From assembly GCA_905215765.1 (NCBI GenBank), contig CAJMRP010000128.1, forward strand, positions 1-5,294: 5,294 nucleotides of DNA. The letters run 5' to 3'. Made by a program: the position numbers and the translations under genes. The DNA is from an uncultured bacterium (lineage in GTDB: Bacteria > Actinomycetota > Coriobacteriia > Coriobacteriales > Coriobacteriaceae). Positions 1-5,294 of the stretch are shown one piece after another. Each line of letters starts with the position of its first letter. Within the stretch, counting starts at the first letter, position 1. The notes below the pieces were generated by a model, which was not told the origin of the DNA, did no database searches, and was given only the letters and a program-made list of their open reading frames with translations.

Positions 1-1
1 G

Positions 2-208
2 AACTACTGGCCCGACGTGGAGCTCGACGAGTACATCAAGCTCAAGGCGCGCGTCGAGGAGCGCATGCGCATCACCGTCATGACCTCCACCGGCGACGAC
101 GACTACATCAACGCCGACGAGACGGGAGACCTGGAGTACCGCCGCCAGCAGCTCGAGCAGATGCGCGACGAGGTCATCGATCTCGATGCCCGCAAGCGCG
201 AGCGCACG
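2..208 (+). pseudogene. SNF2-type helicase fragment, truncated at both ends
   Basis: The plus frame that begins at base 2 reads N-Y-W-P-D-V-E-L-D-E-Y-I-K-L-K-A-R-V-E-E-, then a VMTSTGDDD motif and a GDLEYRRQQLEQMRDEVIDLD stretch split here only for length. This matches, from memory, the segment just after helicase motif VI in large SNF2/superfamily 2 helicases, often annotated as helicase-related or PLD-domain helicases. The ATPase core would lie left of the window. After about residue 60 (near base 187) the helicase-like character stops. In relatives a run beginning with an STG(V/I)SIMDLGL-like motif would follow, but here the frame turns into Arg/Gly/Thr-rich sequence. It stays open to a TAG at 680-682 only because it runs antisense to the ecfT remnant. 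I therefore annotate only the recognisable part. Such helicases act on nucleic acid using ATP and some sit in restriction or defence loci; a defence role here is only inference. Confidence 0.6.
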
Positions 209-765
209 GGGTCGGCCGGCACACGCCCCGGTACATCAATCGCGTCCTGCACCGCCAGCACCGTGCGGCCGCGGCGCAAAAACTGTGGGATAAGCCGCAT
301 GCACATCGAGATCATGAGCGCGATCACCGGCGCGGCGTTGCCTAACAGTGCGAGCACCTTGTCGTATTCGAGCATCGACGCCGCGGCCTCAAACCACAGC
401 ACGCTCGCCACAAACAGCCCGCCCATGCACAGGCCGTATACCATGCTTTCCAGATACACCGCGCGCATGCCAATACGGAACAGCTCCGTCGAGCCCGAGG
501 CGCTAAACAGCGGATTGACCAGCGCGATAATCAAAATCACCGGCAACTGCCAGCGAAGCGCCCCCAACGTGCGCGCAGCACCGCGCGTCGCAAGCCCGTA
601 CGCCAGCCCGCCCGCAAGCGACAGCGCGATCAGCACCGGTTGCATCGAGAACATGGTGAGCCCCAGCGTCAGCACTATATAGAGTGCCGGCACAGCCGGA
701 TGCGACATCGAGAATGCCGCGACGGGCTCGCCGCCAAACTCCTCTCGTATGTTGTCCACGGGCAC
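103..765 (-). pseudogene. ecfT: ECF transporter T component (EcfT/CbiQ-like), C-terminus lost
   Basis: This is a membrane scaffold of energy-coupling-factor vitamin/metal importers, which would join an S component to two ATPases. From the GTG at 765, hydrophobic segments lie at about residues 26-41, 43-59, 74-87, 107-124 and 139-156. An N-P-L-F motif sits at 84-87 and an APVIALMISMCMRLIP segment at 145-160, both EcfT-like. The recognisable protein ends near Q-D-A at 173-175 (about base 241). The rest, to the stop at 103, is Arg/Ser-rich and is the reverse of the helicase gene. The missing part should carry the Ala-Arg-Gly coupling motifs that contact the ATPases, so the product is probably non-functional. 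GTG 765 was chosen because GAGGGG (777-772) lies six bases upstream; GTG 759 is also possible. The frame is open up to a GTG at 930 and includes an ATG at 903, but that part is Arg/Leu-rich with no recognisable domain. No S component or ATPase gene is adjacent. Confidence 0.65.
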
Positions 766-958
766 CCCCGTCCCCTCGCTCAAACGACAGCTCCGCAGCA
801 CCGCCAACGCCGCACGCAAGCAGCGCAAACGCCACGCCGGCGGCGCAAGCCTCAACCGCCGCAAACCAATCGCTACGCGCTCAACATATGCCTGCGGTAT
901 CATATTGCGCCGTGTATCGTTTCCAAACACACGTCTCTATAACGTAACAGGAGATCAC
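766..958. other. Divergent spacer between ecfT remnant and glmU
   Basis: No gene is supported here. The spacer should hold the glmU promoter and, if the remnant is expressed, that of ecfT. The 3' third (about 880-958) is clearly more AT-rich than its surroundings, as expected for a promoter region. Weak -10-like boxes occur at 898-903 (TATCAT) and 938-943 (TATAAC), but neither has a convincing -35. A start from the second would leave almost no leader ahead of the ribosome site at 949-953. I do not assign an exact promoter. Confidence 0.4.
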
Positions 959-2371
959 ATGGACGCAACCGCAATTATCCTCGCTGCCGGCGAGGGCACC
1001 CGCATGAAGTCGAACCACTGCAAGGTTTCGCACAAGATCCTGGGTAAGCCCATGGTTCAGTGGATCGTCGACGCCACCATCAAGGCCGGCTGCAGCCGCG
1101 TCGTTGTCGTCATCGGCAGCCACGCCGACGAGATGCGCGCCCTCATCGACGGCGCCTATGCCAACAGCGCTACCAAGGTCGAGTGCGTCGAGCAGACCGA
1201 GCGCCTGGGCACCGGCCACGCCGTGAAGGTCGCGCTCGAGGCCTGCGGCATCGCGCAAGGCCCCGTCGTGGTGCTCAACGGCGACCTGCCGCTCATCACC
1301 GCCGACACCGTCGCCAAGTTCGCGCAAACCGTCGCCACCGGCGAGCTCGCCTGCACCGTCATGACCATGACCCCGCCCGACCCCTTCGGCTACGGCCGCA
1401 TCAAGCTGGGCGCCGATGGTCAGATCGAACGTATCATCGAGCAGAAGGACTGCACGCCCGAGCAGGCCGCCACGCTGCTCGAGTGCAACGCCGGCTGCTA
1501 CGCCTTTGACGGCGCGCAGCTCGCCGCCCACATTAACGAGATCGGCAACGACAACGCGCAGTCCGAGTACTACCTGCCCGACATGCTCGAAATCCTCAAG
1601 GGTCACGGCCAGGCGATCTCCATCTTCCACTGCGATGACTACCGCGACGGCCTGGGCGTCAACAGCCGCATTCAGCTCGCGCAGCTCACCGCCATCGCGC
1701 GCGACCGCATCAACGAGCACTGGATGGCCGAGGGCGTTACCTTCATCGACCCCACGCAGGCCTGGATCGGCCCCGATGCCGTTATCGGCCGCGACACCGT
1801 CGTGTGGCCGCAGACGCATCTGATCGGCCACGTCACCGTGGGCGAGGAGTGCCAGCTCGGCCCCAACAGCCGTCTCACCGACACCACCGTCGGCAGCGGC
1901 TGCACCATCAATGAGACCATCGCCATCGAGGCCGTCATCGAGAACGGCGTCGACTGCGGCCCGCGCGCCTACCTGCGCCCGGGCACCCACATGCTCGACG
2001 GTTCCAAGGCCGGCACGCACGTGGAAATCAAGAAGTCCACGATCGGCGAGGGCTCCAAGGTGCCGCACCTGTCCTACATCGGCGATACCACCATGGGCCC
2101 CGGCGTCAACGTGGGCGCAGGCTCCATCACCTGCAACTACGACGGCGTGCACAAGCACAAGACCGTCATCGGCAAGGATGCCTTCATCGGTTCCGACACC
2201 ATGATGGTCGCGCCCGCCCAGATCGGCGACGGCGCGCTTGTGGCCGCCGGCTCTGTCATCACCGAACCGGTCCCGGCTGACGCACTCGGCCTGGGCCGCG
2301 CCCGTCAGGTAAATATTGAGGGCTGGGCCGCCGATTATCGCCGCCGCCTGCACGAGGACGACGAGGTATAA
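959..2371 (+). CDS. glmU: Bifunctional UDP-GlcNAc pyrophosphorylase / GlcN-1-P N-acetyltransferase
   Basis: This cytoplasmic enzyme acetylates glucosamine-1-phosphate with acetyl-CoA, then couples the product to UTP, giving UDP-GlcNAc for peptidoglycan. It has 470 residues, typical for the family. The N-terminal uridylyltransferase domain (about 1-235) shows LAAGEGTRM at 8-16, K22, an E-Q-T-E-R-L-G-T-G-H-A motif at 78-88, NGD with metal-binding D109, and N235 in GVNSR. The C-terminal part (about 265-455) is a left-handed beta-helix of hexapeptide repeats. It holds R340 (LRPG), K358, the likely catalytic base H370 (PHLSYIGD), Y373 and N393 (TCNYDG), which correspond to E. coli R333, K351, H363, Y366 and N386. 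The start is fixed by AGGAG at 949-953, five bases ahead of the ATG; the open frame back to 749 is antisense to ecfT and is not coding. One oddity is Cys21 where most homologues have Pro before the conserved Lys. A terminator follows the stop by 17 bases. Confidence 0.97.
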   Translation: MDATAIILAAGEGTRMKSNHCKVSHKILGKPMVQWIVDATIKAGCSRVVVVIGSHADEMRALIDGAYANSATKVECVEQTERLGTGHAVKVALEACGIAQGPVVVLNGDLPLITADTVAKFAQTVATGELACTVMTMTPPDPFGYGRIKLGADGQIERIIEQKDCTPEQAATLLECNAGCYAFDGAQLAAHINEIGNDNAQSEYYLPDMLEILKGHGQAISIFHCDDYRDGLGVNSRIQLAQLTAIARDRINEHWMAEGVTFIDPTQAWIGPDAVIGRDTVVWPQTHLIGHVTVGEECQLGPNSRLTDTTVGSGCTINETIAIEAVIENGVDCGPRAYLRPGTHMLDGSKAGTHVEIKKSTIGEGSKVPHLSYIGDTTMGPGVNVGAGSITCNYDGVHKHKTVIGKDAFIGSDTMMVAPAQIGDGALVAAGSVITEPVPADALGLGRARQVNIEGWAADYRRRLHEDDEV

Positions 2372-2388
2372 CGTTTTACCAAGCATCT

Positions 2389-2421
2389 AAGGAGCGGTTC
2401 CCATGGGGACGGCTCCTTTTT
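2389..2421 (+). terminator. Intrinsic terminator after glmU
   Basis: AAGGAGC (2389-2395) pairs with GCTCCTT (2412-2418). Above a single G-G mismatch (2396/2411), an inner helix of GTTCC (2397-2401) with GGGAC (2406-2410) closes a four-base loop, including one G-U pair. A run of five T (2417-2421) overlaps the stem foot. It should end the glmU transcript and separate it from prs. Confidence 0.8.
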
Positions 2422-2512
2422 CTATGCTGACCTGCGCGACCGGAATGAGTGGTCGGTTCGTGTCCGTTGACGGTAAAGACGTTATCAAGACCCGATTAAC
2501 CCCGCCGCGCGG

Positions 2513-2519
2513 TTACAAT
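2513..2519 (+). promoter_or_regulatory. prs: Candidate -10 box of the prs promoter
   Basis: TTACAAT at 2513-2519 contains TACAAT, a five-of-six match to the sigma-70 -10 consensus, in an otherwise GC-rich stretch. It would start transcription near 2526, giving a leader of about 40 bases before the prs start. No good -35 sits 16-18 bases upstream: the only TTGAC-like box (2467-2472) is too far away. Its position between the glmU terminator and prs supports a separate prs transcript. Confidence 0.4.
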
Positions 2520-2565
2520 GCAAAAAGGCATCTGTATGGCATTCGATGTATAAAGGAGAAGGGTA

Positions 2566-3552
2566 ATGCCGATTAATGATCCCGAGAAGTCGGAGAATAT
2601 GCGCAAGTCCATCCGCGTGTATTCCGGTTCCTCCAACCGTCCCCTCGCTCAGAAGATTGCTGAGTACCTTGGGGTCGAGCTTTCGGGCCTTACGCTAAAG
2701 CAGTTCGCCAACGGTGAGATTTACGCCCGCTACGACGAGACCGTCCGCGGCGCCGACGTCTTCCTGATTCAGTCCGTGGCCGGCGGCAACGTCAACGACA
2801 TGCTCATGGAGCTGCTCATCGCCACCGACGCTGCCAAGCGCGCATCCGCCCGCTCCATCACTGCCGTTATCACCCACTACGGCTATGCCCGCCAGGACCG
2901 CAAGGCCGGCCCGCGTGAGCCCATCACCGCCCGCCTCGTCGCCAACCTGCTCGAGCGCGCCGGCGTCAACCGCATCATCACCCTCGACCTGCACCAGGGC
3001 CAGATCCAGGGCTTCTTCGATATCCCGGTTAACCACCTGTCCGCACTGCCGCTGTTTGGCCAGTACTACAACGACATGCACTTCGACACCGACAACCTGG
3101 TTGTCGTCTCCCCCGATGTGGGCCGCGCCAAGGCCGCCAAGAAGCTGTCCGACATGCTCGGCTGCGACCTGGCCATCGCCCACAAGGGCCGTCCGCGCCA
3201 CAACGCCGCCGAGGTCATGGGCATCATCGGTGACATCAAGGGCAAGACCTGCATCATCAACGACGACATGATCGACACCGCTGGCACCCTGTGCGCCAAC
3301 GTCAAGGAGCTCAAGGCTATGGGCGCTGGCGACATCTACGTCTGCGCCACCCACGGCATCTTCTCCGGTCCGGCCATCGAGCGTCTGAACGACGCCCCGA
3401 TCGTTGAGTGCCTCGTCACCGACGCCATTCCCGTCGAGGTCGGCGGCAAGATCAAGACCATCACCGTGGCCGACGAGTTTGCCAGCGCCATCGCCGCTGT
3501 GTATAACGAGGAGTCCGTGTCCCGCCTCATCGGCGGCGACTTTGCCATGTAA
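2566..3552 (+). CDS. prs: Ribose-phosphate pyrophosphokinase (PRPP synthetase)
   Basis: Prs transfers pyrophosphate from ATP to ribose-5-phosphate, giving PRPP for purine, pyrimidine, His, Trp and NAD synthesis in the cytoplasm. Its 328 residues fit the class I family of about 310-330. Visible elements are F-A-N-G-E-I at 47-52, an ATP-binding R-Q-D-R-K at 109-113, catalytic-region L-D-L-H at 140-143 followed by the QIQGFFD segment, SPDVGR at 182-187, a flexible loop K-G-R-P at 207-210, and the PRPP-binding loop DDMIDTAGT at 233-241. The loop keeps the Lys and second Arg (E. coli K194, R196) but has Gly in place of the middle Arg. AAAGGAG (2552-2558) lies seven bases before ATG 2566, which decides the start. 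This gives about 11 residues ahead of the usual MRKSIRVYSG-like beginning; ATG 2599 is the alternative but lacks a comparable ribosome site. The stop is followed by a strong terminator, and pth, a frequent downstream neighbour elsewhere, is absent here. Confidence 0.97.
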   Translation: MPINDPEKSENMRKSIRVYSGSSNRPLAQKIAEYLGVELSGLTLKQFANGEIYARYDETVRGADVFLIQSVAGGNVNDMLMELLIATDAAKRASARSITAVITHYGYARQDRKAGPREPITARLVANLLERAGVNRIITLDLHQGQIQGFFDIPVNHLSALPLFGQYYNDMHFDTDNLVVVSPDVGRAKAAKKLSDMLGCDLAIAHKGRPRHNAAEVMGIIGDIKGKTCIINDDMIDTAGTLCANVKELKAMGAGDIYVCATHGIFSGPAIERLNDAPIVECLVTDAIPVEVGGKIKTITVADEFASAIAAVYNEESVSRLIGGDFAM

Positions 3553-3574
3553 GCCTTTGGGCATAGCAAGTAAT

Positions 3575-3612
3575 GCGGGGTGCATCTCAATTGAGGTGCA
3601 CCCCGCTTTTTT
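3575..3612 (+). terminator. prs: Strong intrinsic terminator after prs
   Basis: GCGGGGTGCATCTCAA (3575-3590) and TTGAGGTGCACCCCGC (3591-3606) form a near-perfect inverted repeat with a single T-G wobble (3585/3596). As RNA it gives a helix of about 14 pairs with an AATT loop, followed at once by six T (3607-3612). The stem starts 22 bases after the prs stop. There is no T run on the other side, so it probably acts mainly on plus-strand transcripts and not on the convergent kinase operon. Confidence 0.93.
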
Positions 3613-3739
3613 GTTCTGCGTAAGAACGAGAACTTGTCCCTAGAGCAACGCGCGGCATTCTAAGGACGACTTCTTGCAATGAGAGAGCTCGACTCTCGTC
3701 GAAATCTCTTCGCGACCAATCGGGACGCTCGGACCCGAA
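3613..3739. other. Non-coding spacer between convergent genes; possible dispersed repeat
   Basis: This spacer lies between the prs terminator and the stop of the TIGR04076-type gene. It contains small hairpin-forming pieces: GTTCT/AGAAC around GCGTA (3613-3627) and GAGAG/CTCTC within 3680-3697. Neither is followed by a T run in either direction, so I see no clear minus-strand terminator. The minus strand carries an open frame here whose end reads C-K-K-S-S-L-E-C-R-A-L-L. I think I remember this string from many short Collinsella hypothetical proteins, which would fit an intergenic repeat mistaken for genes, but this is recollection and not a search result. Confidence 0.25.
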
Positions 3740-4060
3740 CTACTCCACGACCTCGGCCAAAAAGACGTTGAGGGTATCGACCTCGGGGCAGCAGAATTTG
3801 GCCGTACCAGGCTCGTTGCCGGGAACGGTACCGCCGTAGCGAAGGATATCGATATAGGGAAATCCCACATGGCAGGCCATGGGGCATAACCTTCCGCGAT
3901 CGCGATCAAAATCAAAGACGTCGCCCGGCTTGTGACCATGATGGCAACGGCACTCCCCCAGCTGGTCCACGCAGGTAACGCGGATGCGTGGGCGCTTGCC
4001 ACGCGGCGCACCAGCGGGCTTGAGGCTCACTGCCCCCTCTGCCATCGCCTCGTTTGCCAT
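3740..4060 (-). CDS. Small Cys/His-rich protein, TIGR04076-like, coupled to the B6 kinase
   Basis: A 106-residue protein with no signal peptide or membrane helix, so probably cytoplasmic. After an Ala-rich leader (about 1-20), residues 24-106 read like the TIGR04076 family: a beta-type RIRVTCVD start, then C37-x-C39-H-H-x-H43, G46-D47, C59-P-M-A-C63-H64, a central FPYIDILRYGG segment at 67-77, and a late C90-C91-P. Seven Cys and four clustered His suggest metal binding, but no ligand set is proven and the family has no assigned function that I know of. The favoured start is ATG 4060, with GGTGAG (4070-4065) four bases upstream. It begins one base after the kinase stop (4064-4062), which implies translational coupling. 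A TTG at 4075 or ATG 4072 would overlap the kinase and have poorer ribosome sites; ATG 4045 is another possibility. It is the last gene of the operon, convergent with prs. The order suggests a link to vitamin B6 or metal handling, by inference only. Confidence 0.75.
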   Translation of the reverse strand: MANEAMAEGAVSLKPAGAPRGKRPRIRVTCVDQLGECRCHHGHKPGDVFDFDRDRGRLCPMACHVGFPYIDILRYGGTVPGNEPGTAKFCCPEVDTLNVFLAEVVE

Positions 4061-4061
4061 G

Positions 4062-4889
4062 CTACTCACCATCAATCACGTCAAGGCAGGCTTCGATAGG
4101 CATGCCCGCAGACTTATCCTCTTGATCGGCATTGCGAGCAATAAGCTCGCGCACCACGCGCGCGGCGTCGGCAGAGGCGCGCTCCAATGACCATCCATGC
4201 ATCACGCGGCCCAGCAACACGCTGGAAAACGTATCGCCGGTACCCGGGAAGTACACGGGCAGCATGTCAATAGGCACCGTGAAATACTCGCCAGTCGTAT
4301 GGTCAAAGCCCGCGATGACATCTGCCCCGTCGACCTTGCAGCTCGTGATGACCACCGACTTAGCGCCCAGGTTGCGCACAGCATCGACCAATGCACGGGC
4401 CGTCTCGGAAGTAAGCCCATTCTCCATGGGCGTCTCGGTAAGCAAGCAGGCCTCGGTATAGTTGGGCACCGCGCAGTCCGCGCATTCTACCAAGCTTCGC
4501 ATAAGGCCAATCGTGGACTCCGGCACGCCGGCATATAGCTTGCCGTTGTCGGCCATGATGGGGTCGACAAACACCTTAGTGCCCGTCTTTGCGCGGCGAT
4601 GGCAAAAATCGGAGATGATGCGCGCCTCTTCCTCCGTAACGATAAAACCGGTGGAGATGGCATCGAACTCAAAACCCAGGTCTTCCCAGATAGCAAGGCT
4701 TTCGCGCACATATTCCGTAGTGTCGTGAATATAGAACTTGGGATAATTGAGCGTATCGGACACCAGGGCCGTAGGCAGGTTATGAATGCGGTAGCCCATA
4801 TGCGAAAGCACGGGCAGCATGGCCGAAAGCGCCACCTTGCCATAGCCGCACATGTCGTTGATCAACAAAAGTTGCTGGGTGTTTTTCAT
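4062..4889 (-). CDS. pdxY: Pyridoxal/pyridoxamine kinase (B6 salvage)
   Basis: This is a ribokinase-superfamily (PfkB/ThiD-like) enzyme that phosphorylates pyridoxal, pyridoxamine or pyridoxine with ATP on the way to PLP, in the cytoplasm. Its 275 residues match the family (about 275-290). Seen in order: an opening beta strand with N-D-M-C-G-Y-G-K-V-A at 11-20, which lines the substrate pocket; the FVDPIMADNGKLY segment at 107-119; V-P-N-Y-T-E-A at 141-147; a VVITSCKV strand at 179-186; and P-G-T-G-D-T-F at 215-221, whose G-T-G-D forms the anion hole with D219 as the likely catalytic base. The start ATG 4889 has TAAGGGGA (4901-4894) four bases upstream. It is the first gene of a two-gene minus-strand operon, and its promoter should lie in 4902-5060, where I find no convincing box. 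PdxY and PdxK cannot be told apart securely by eye. A ThiD-like hydroxymethylpyrimidine kinase is less likely because of the NDMCGYGK opening. Confidence 0.9.
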   Translation of the reverse strand: MKNTQQLLLINDMCGYGKVALSAMLPVLSHMGYRIHNLPTALVSDTLNYPKFYIHDTTEYVRESLAIWEDLGFEFDAISTGFIVTEEEARIISDFCHRRAKTGTKVFVDPIMADNGKLYAGVPESTIGLMRSLVECADCAVPNYTEACLLTETPMENGLTSETARALVDAVRNLGAKSVVITSCKVDGADVIAGFDHTTGEYFTVPIDMLPVYFPGTGDTFSSVLLGRVMHGWSLERASADAARVVRELIARNADQEDKSAGMPIEACLDVIDGE

Positions 4890-4985
4890 CTGGTCCCCTT
4901 AGCGATTCGAGCGTCCACACGGCGCCGCGATTGCCCCAGTGTAGCGCAGAGACGCATAAGGGACATCCATCCGCTAAACTCTCGA

Positions 4986-4991
4986 TAGAAT
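4986..4991 (+). promoter_or_regulatory. Candidate -10 box ahead of the MFS-like ORF
   Basis: TAGAAT matches five of six positions of the sigma-70 -10 consensus and points toward the 5064 ORF. A start near 4998 would give a leader of about 65 bases. There is no clear -35 at the right distance. The dyad at 5000-5014 would then sit on the transcription start, a typical place for a repressor site. Confidence 0.3.
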
Positions 4992-4999
4992 TGTTTACC

Positions 5000-5014
5000 T
5001 GTGGGCTGCCCACA
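5000..5014. promoter_or_regulatory. Inverted repeat, possible operator in divergent spacer
   Basis: TGTGGGC-T-GCCCACA is a perfect seven-base inverted repeat around one central base. It is flanked by GTTT (4993-4996) and AAAC (5017-5020), which mirror each other with a one-base offset. It lies between the divergent kinase gene and the MFS-like ORF and could be bound by a dimeric regulator of either. It is unlikely to be a terminator, since no T run follows and the loop would be very tight. Confidence 0.4.
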
Positions 5015-5063
5015 CAAAACCGTGCGCCCAAACGCTTTGCAACCGATACCCCGAGGAGTTCCT

Positions 5064-5276
5064 ATGCAGCCGCATCGCATCCTTTTGAGCATGGCCGCAC
5101 AGGTCATCACCCCGATCCTCTCCGGCGTGGTCATGGACGTCAACCCTGCCATGCTCTTTGCCTACATCACGGGCATGGGTGTGCTCATGGGCCTCTCCGT
5201 GGCCGGTGCCAAGCACGGCGACGCCATCCTCATTGACGAGGTCGTCCGTCGCGAGGAGGCGGCCGAGGCCGAGTAG
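5064..5276 (+). CDS. Short membrane ORF resembling the C-terminal end of an MFS transporter
   Basis: A 70-residue protein with two hydrophobic segments, about 7-26 and 33-52, then a charged tail (K-H-G-D, then a Glu/Arg/Ala-rich end). The SMAAQVITPILSGVVMD stretch, the following helix and the closing K-H-G-D resemble the last two helices and tail of SLC45/GPH-like MFS carriers, which are normally about 400-500 residues with 12 helices. About 85% of such a protein is missing. Nevertheless the ORF has a good ribosome site (AGGAG at 5054-5058, five bases before ATG 5064) and ends in TAG. No MFS-like sequence is visible in any plus frame just upstream. It may be a gene with a large in-frame internal deletion that kept its start, a relic, or a real small membrane protein. 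Transport activity alone is very unlikely. I am fairly sure that it is an ORF and less sure of its origin. Confidence 0.5.
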   Translation: MQPHRILLSMAAQVITPILSGVVMDVNPAMLFAYITGMGVLMGLSVAGAKHGDAILIDEVVRREEAAEAE

Positions 5277-5294
5277 GGCGGGTGCCGGCGCCTT

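Noticed and set aside
766..930. Extended start of the EcfT frame at GTG 930 or ATG 903
   Set aside because: The added residues are Arg/Leu-rich, with no family resemblance and no good ribosome site. GTG 765 has GAGGGG at suitable spacing. The longer form cannot be fully excluded.
938..943. TATAAC as the glmU -10 box
   Set aside because: There is no -35 at proper spacing, and transcription would start at or within the ribosome site at 949-953.
749..958. N-terminal extension of GlmU to an ATG at 749
   Set aside because: The extra 70 residues are Arg/Ser/Thr-rich and unlike GlmU. The ATG at 959 has a proper AGGAG and gives the normal length and start.
881..2386. Long 501-codon minus-strand open frame over glmU
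   Set aside because: It is Gly/Ala/Asp/Val-rich and exactly antisense to a clear glmU. Such frames are common in GC-rich genes and no domain is recognisable.
2437..2455. Small hairpin CGACC/GGTCG in the prs leader region
   Set aside because: A five-pair stem with a nine-base loop is expected by chance in GC-rich DNA. It lies upstream of the likely transcription start and resembles no known riboswitch or leader.
2695..3585. 296-codon minus-strand open frame over prs
   Set aside because: It is an antisense shadow of prs with the same low-complexity Gly/Asp/Val/Ala composition, and it would run into the prs terminator.
3640..4011. 123-codon minus-strand open frame
   Set aside because: It overlaps the TIGR04076-type gene in another frame, has no ribosome site or domain, and its tail lies in the suspected non-coding repeat.
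5277..5294. GC-rich end of window (GGTGCC/GGCGCC) as a terminator stem
   Set aside because: The sequence is cut by the window edge and only two T are visible, so neither the stem nor the T run can be judged.

Overview
The window looks like chromosomal DNA from a GC-rich Gram-positive bacterium. AGGAG-type ribosome sites and Coriobacteriia-like protein sequences (the GlmU and PRPP synthetase variants, the pyridoxamine kinase) suggest a Collinsella-like actinobacterium. This placement is inferred from protein character alone; no 16S or other marker gene is present.

Layout. (1) Bases 1-765 hold two broken genes facing each other: the end of a plus-strand fragment of a SNF2/superfamily 2 helicase, and a minus-strand ECF-transporter T component (EcfT). 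Each loses its normal C-terminus at a junction between about 187 and 240. (2) Bases 766-958 are the divergent spacer before glmU. (3) glmU (959-2371, plus) is intact and ends at an intrinsic terminator (2389-2421). (4) prs (2566-3552, plus) has its own candidate -10 box and a very strong terminator (3575-3612). (5) Bases 3613-3739 are non-coding and may be a dispersed repeat. (6) A minus-strand two-gene operon follows: a pyridoxal/pyridoxamine kinase (4062-4889) and, one base after its stop, a small Cys/His-rich protein of the TIGR04076 type (3740-4060). (7) A divergent spacer (4890-5063) carries a clean inverted repeat that may be an operator. (8) A 70-residue ORF (5064-5276, plus) resembles only the last two membrane helices of an MFS sugar/cation symporter-like carrier.

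Function. glmU makes UDP-GlcNAc for the cell wall, and prs makes PRPP for nucleotides, His, Trp and NAD. They are neighbours, as in many Gram-positive bacteria, but here a terminator and a new promoter separate them. The kinase salvages vitamin B6 to PLP, and its coupled Cys-rich partner has no known role. The parts most worth checking are the truncated-gene junction on the left, the MFS remnant with its own ribosome site on the right, and the kinase/TIGR04076 pair. I see no convincing new multi-gene system, and no tRNA, rRNA, CRISPR array or insertion sequence.
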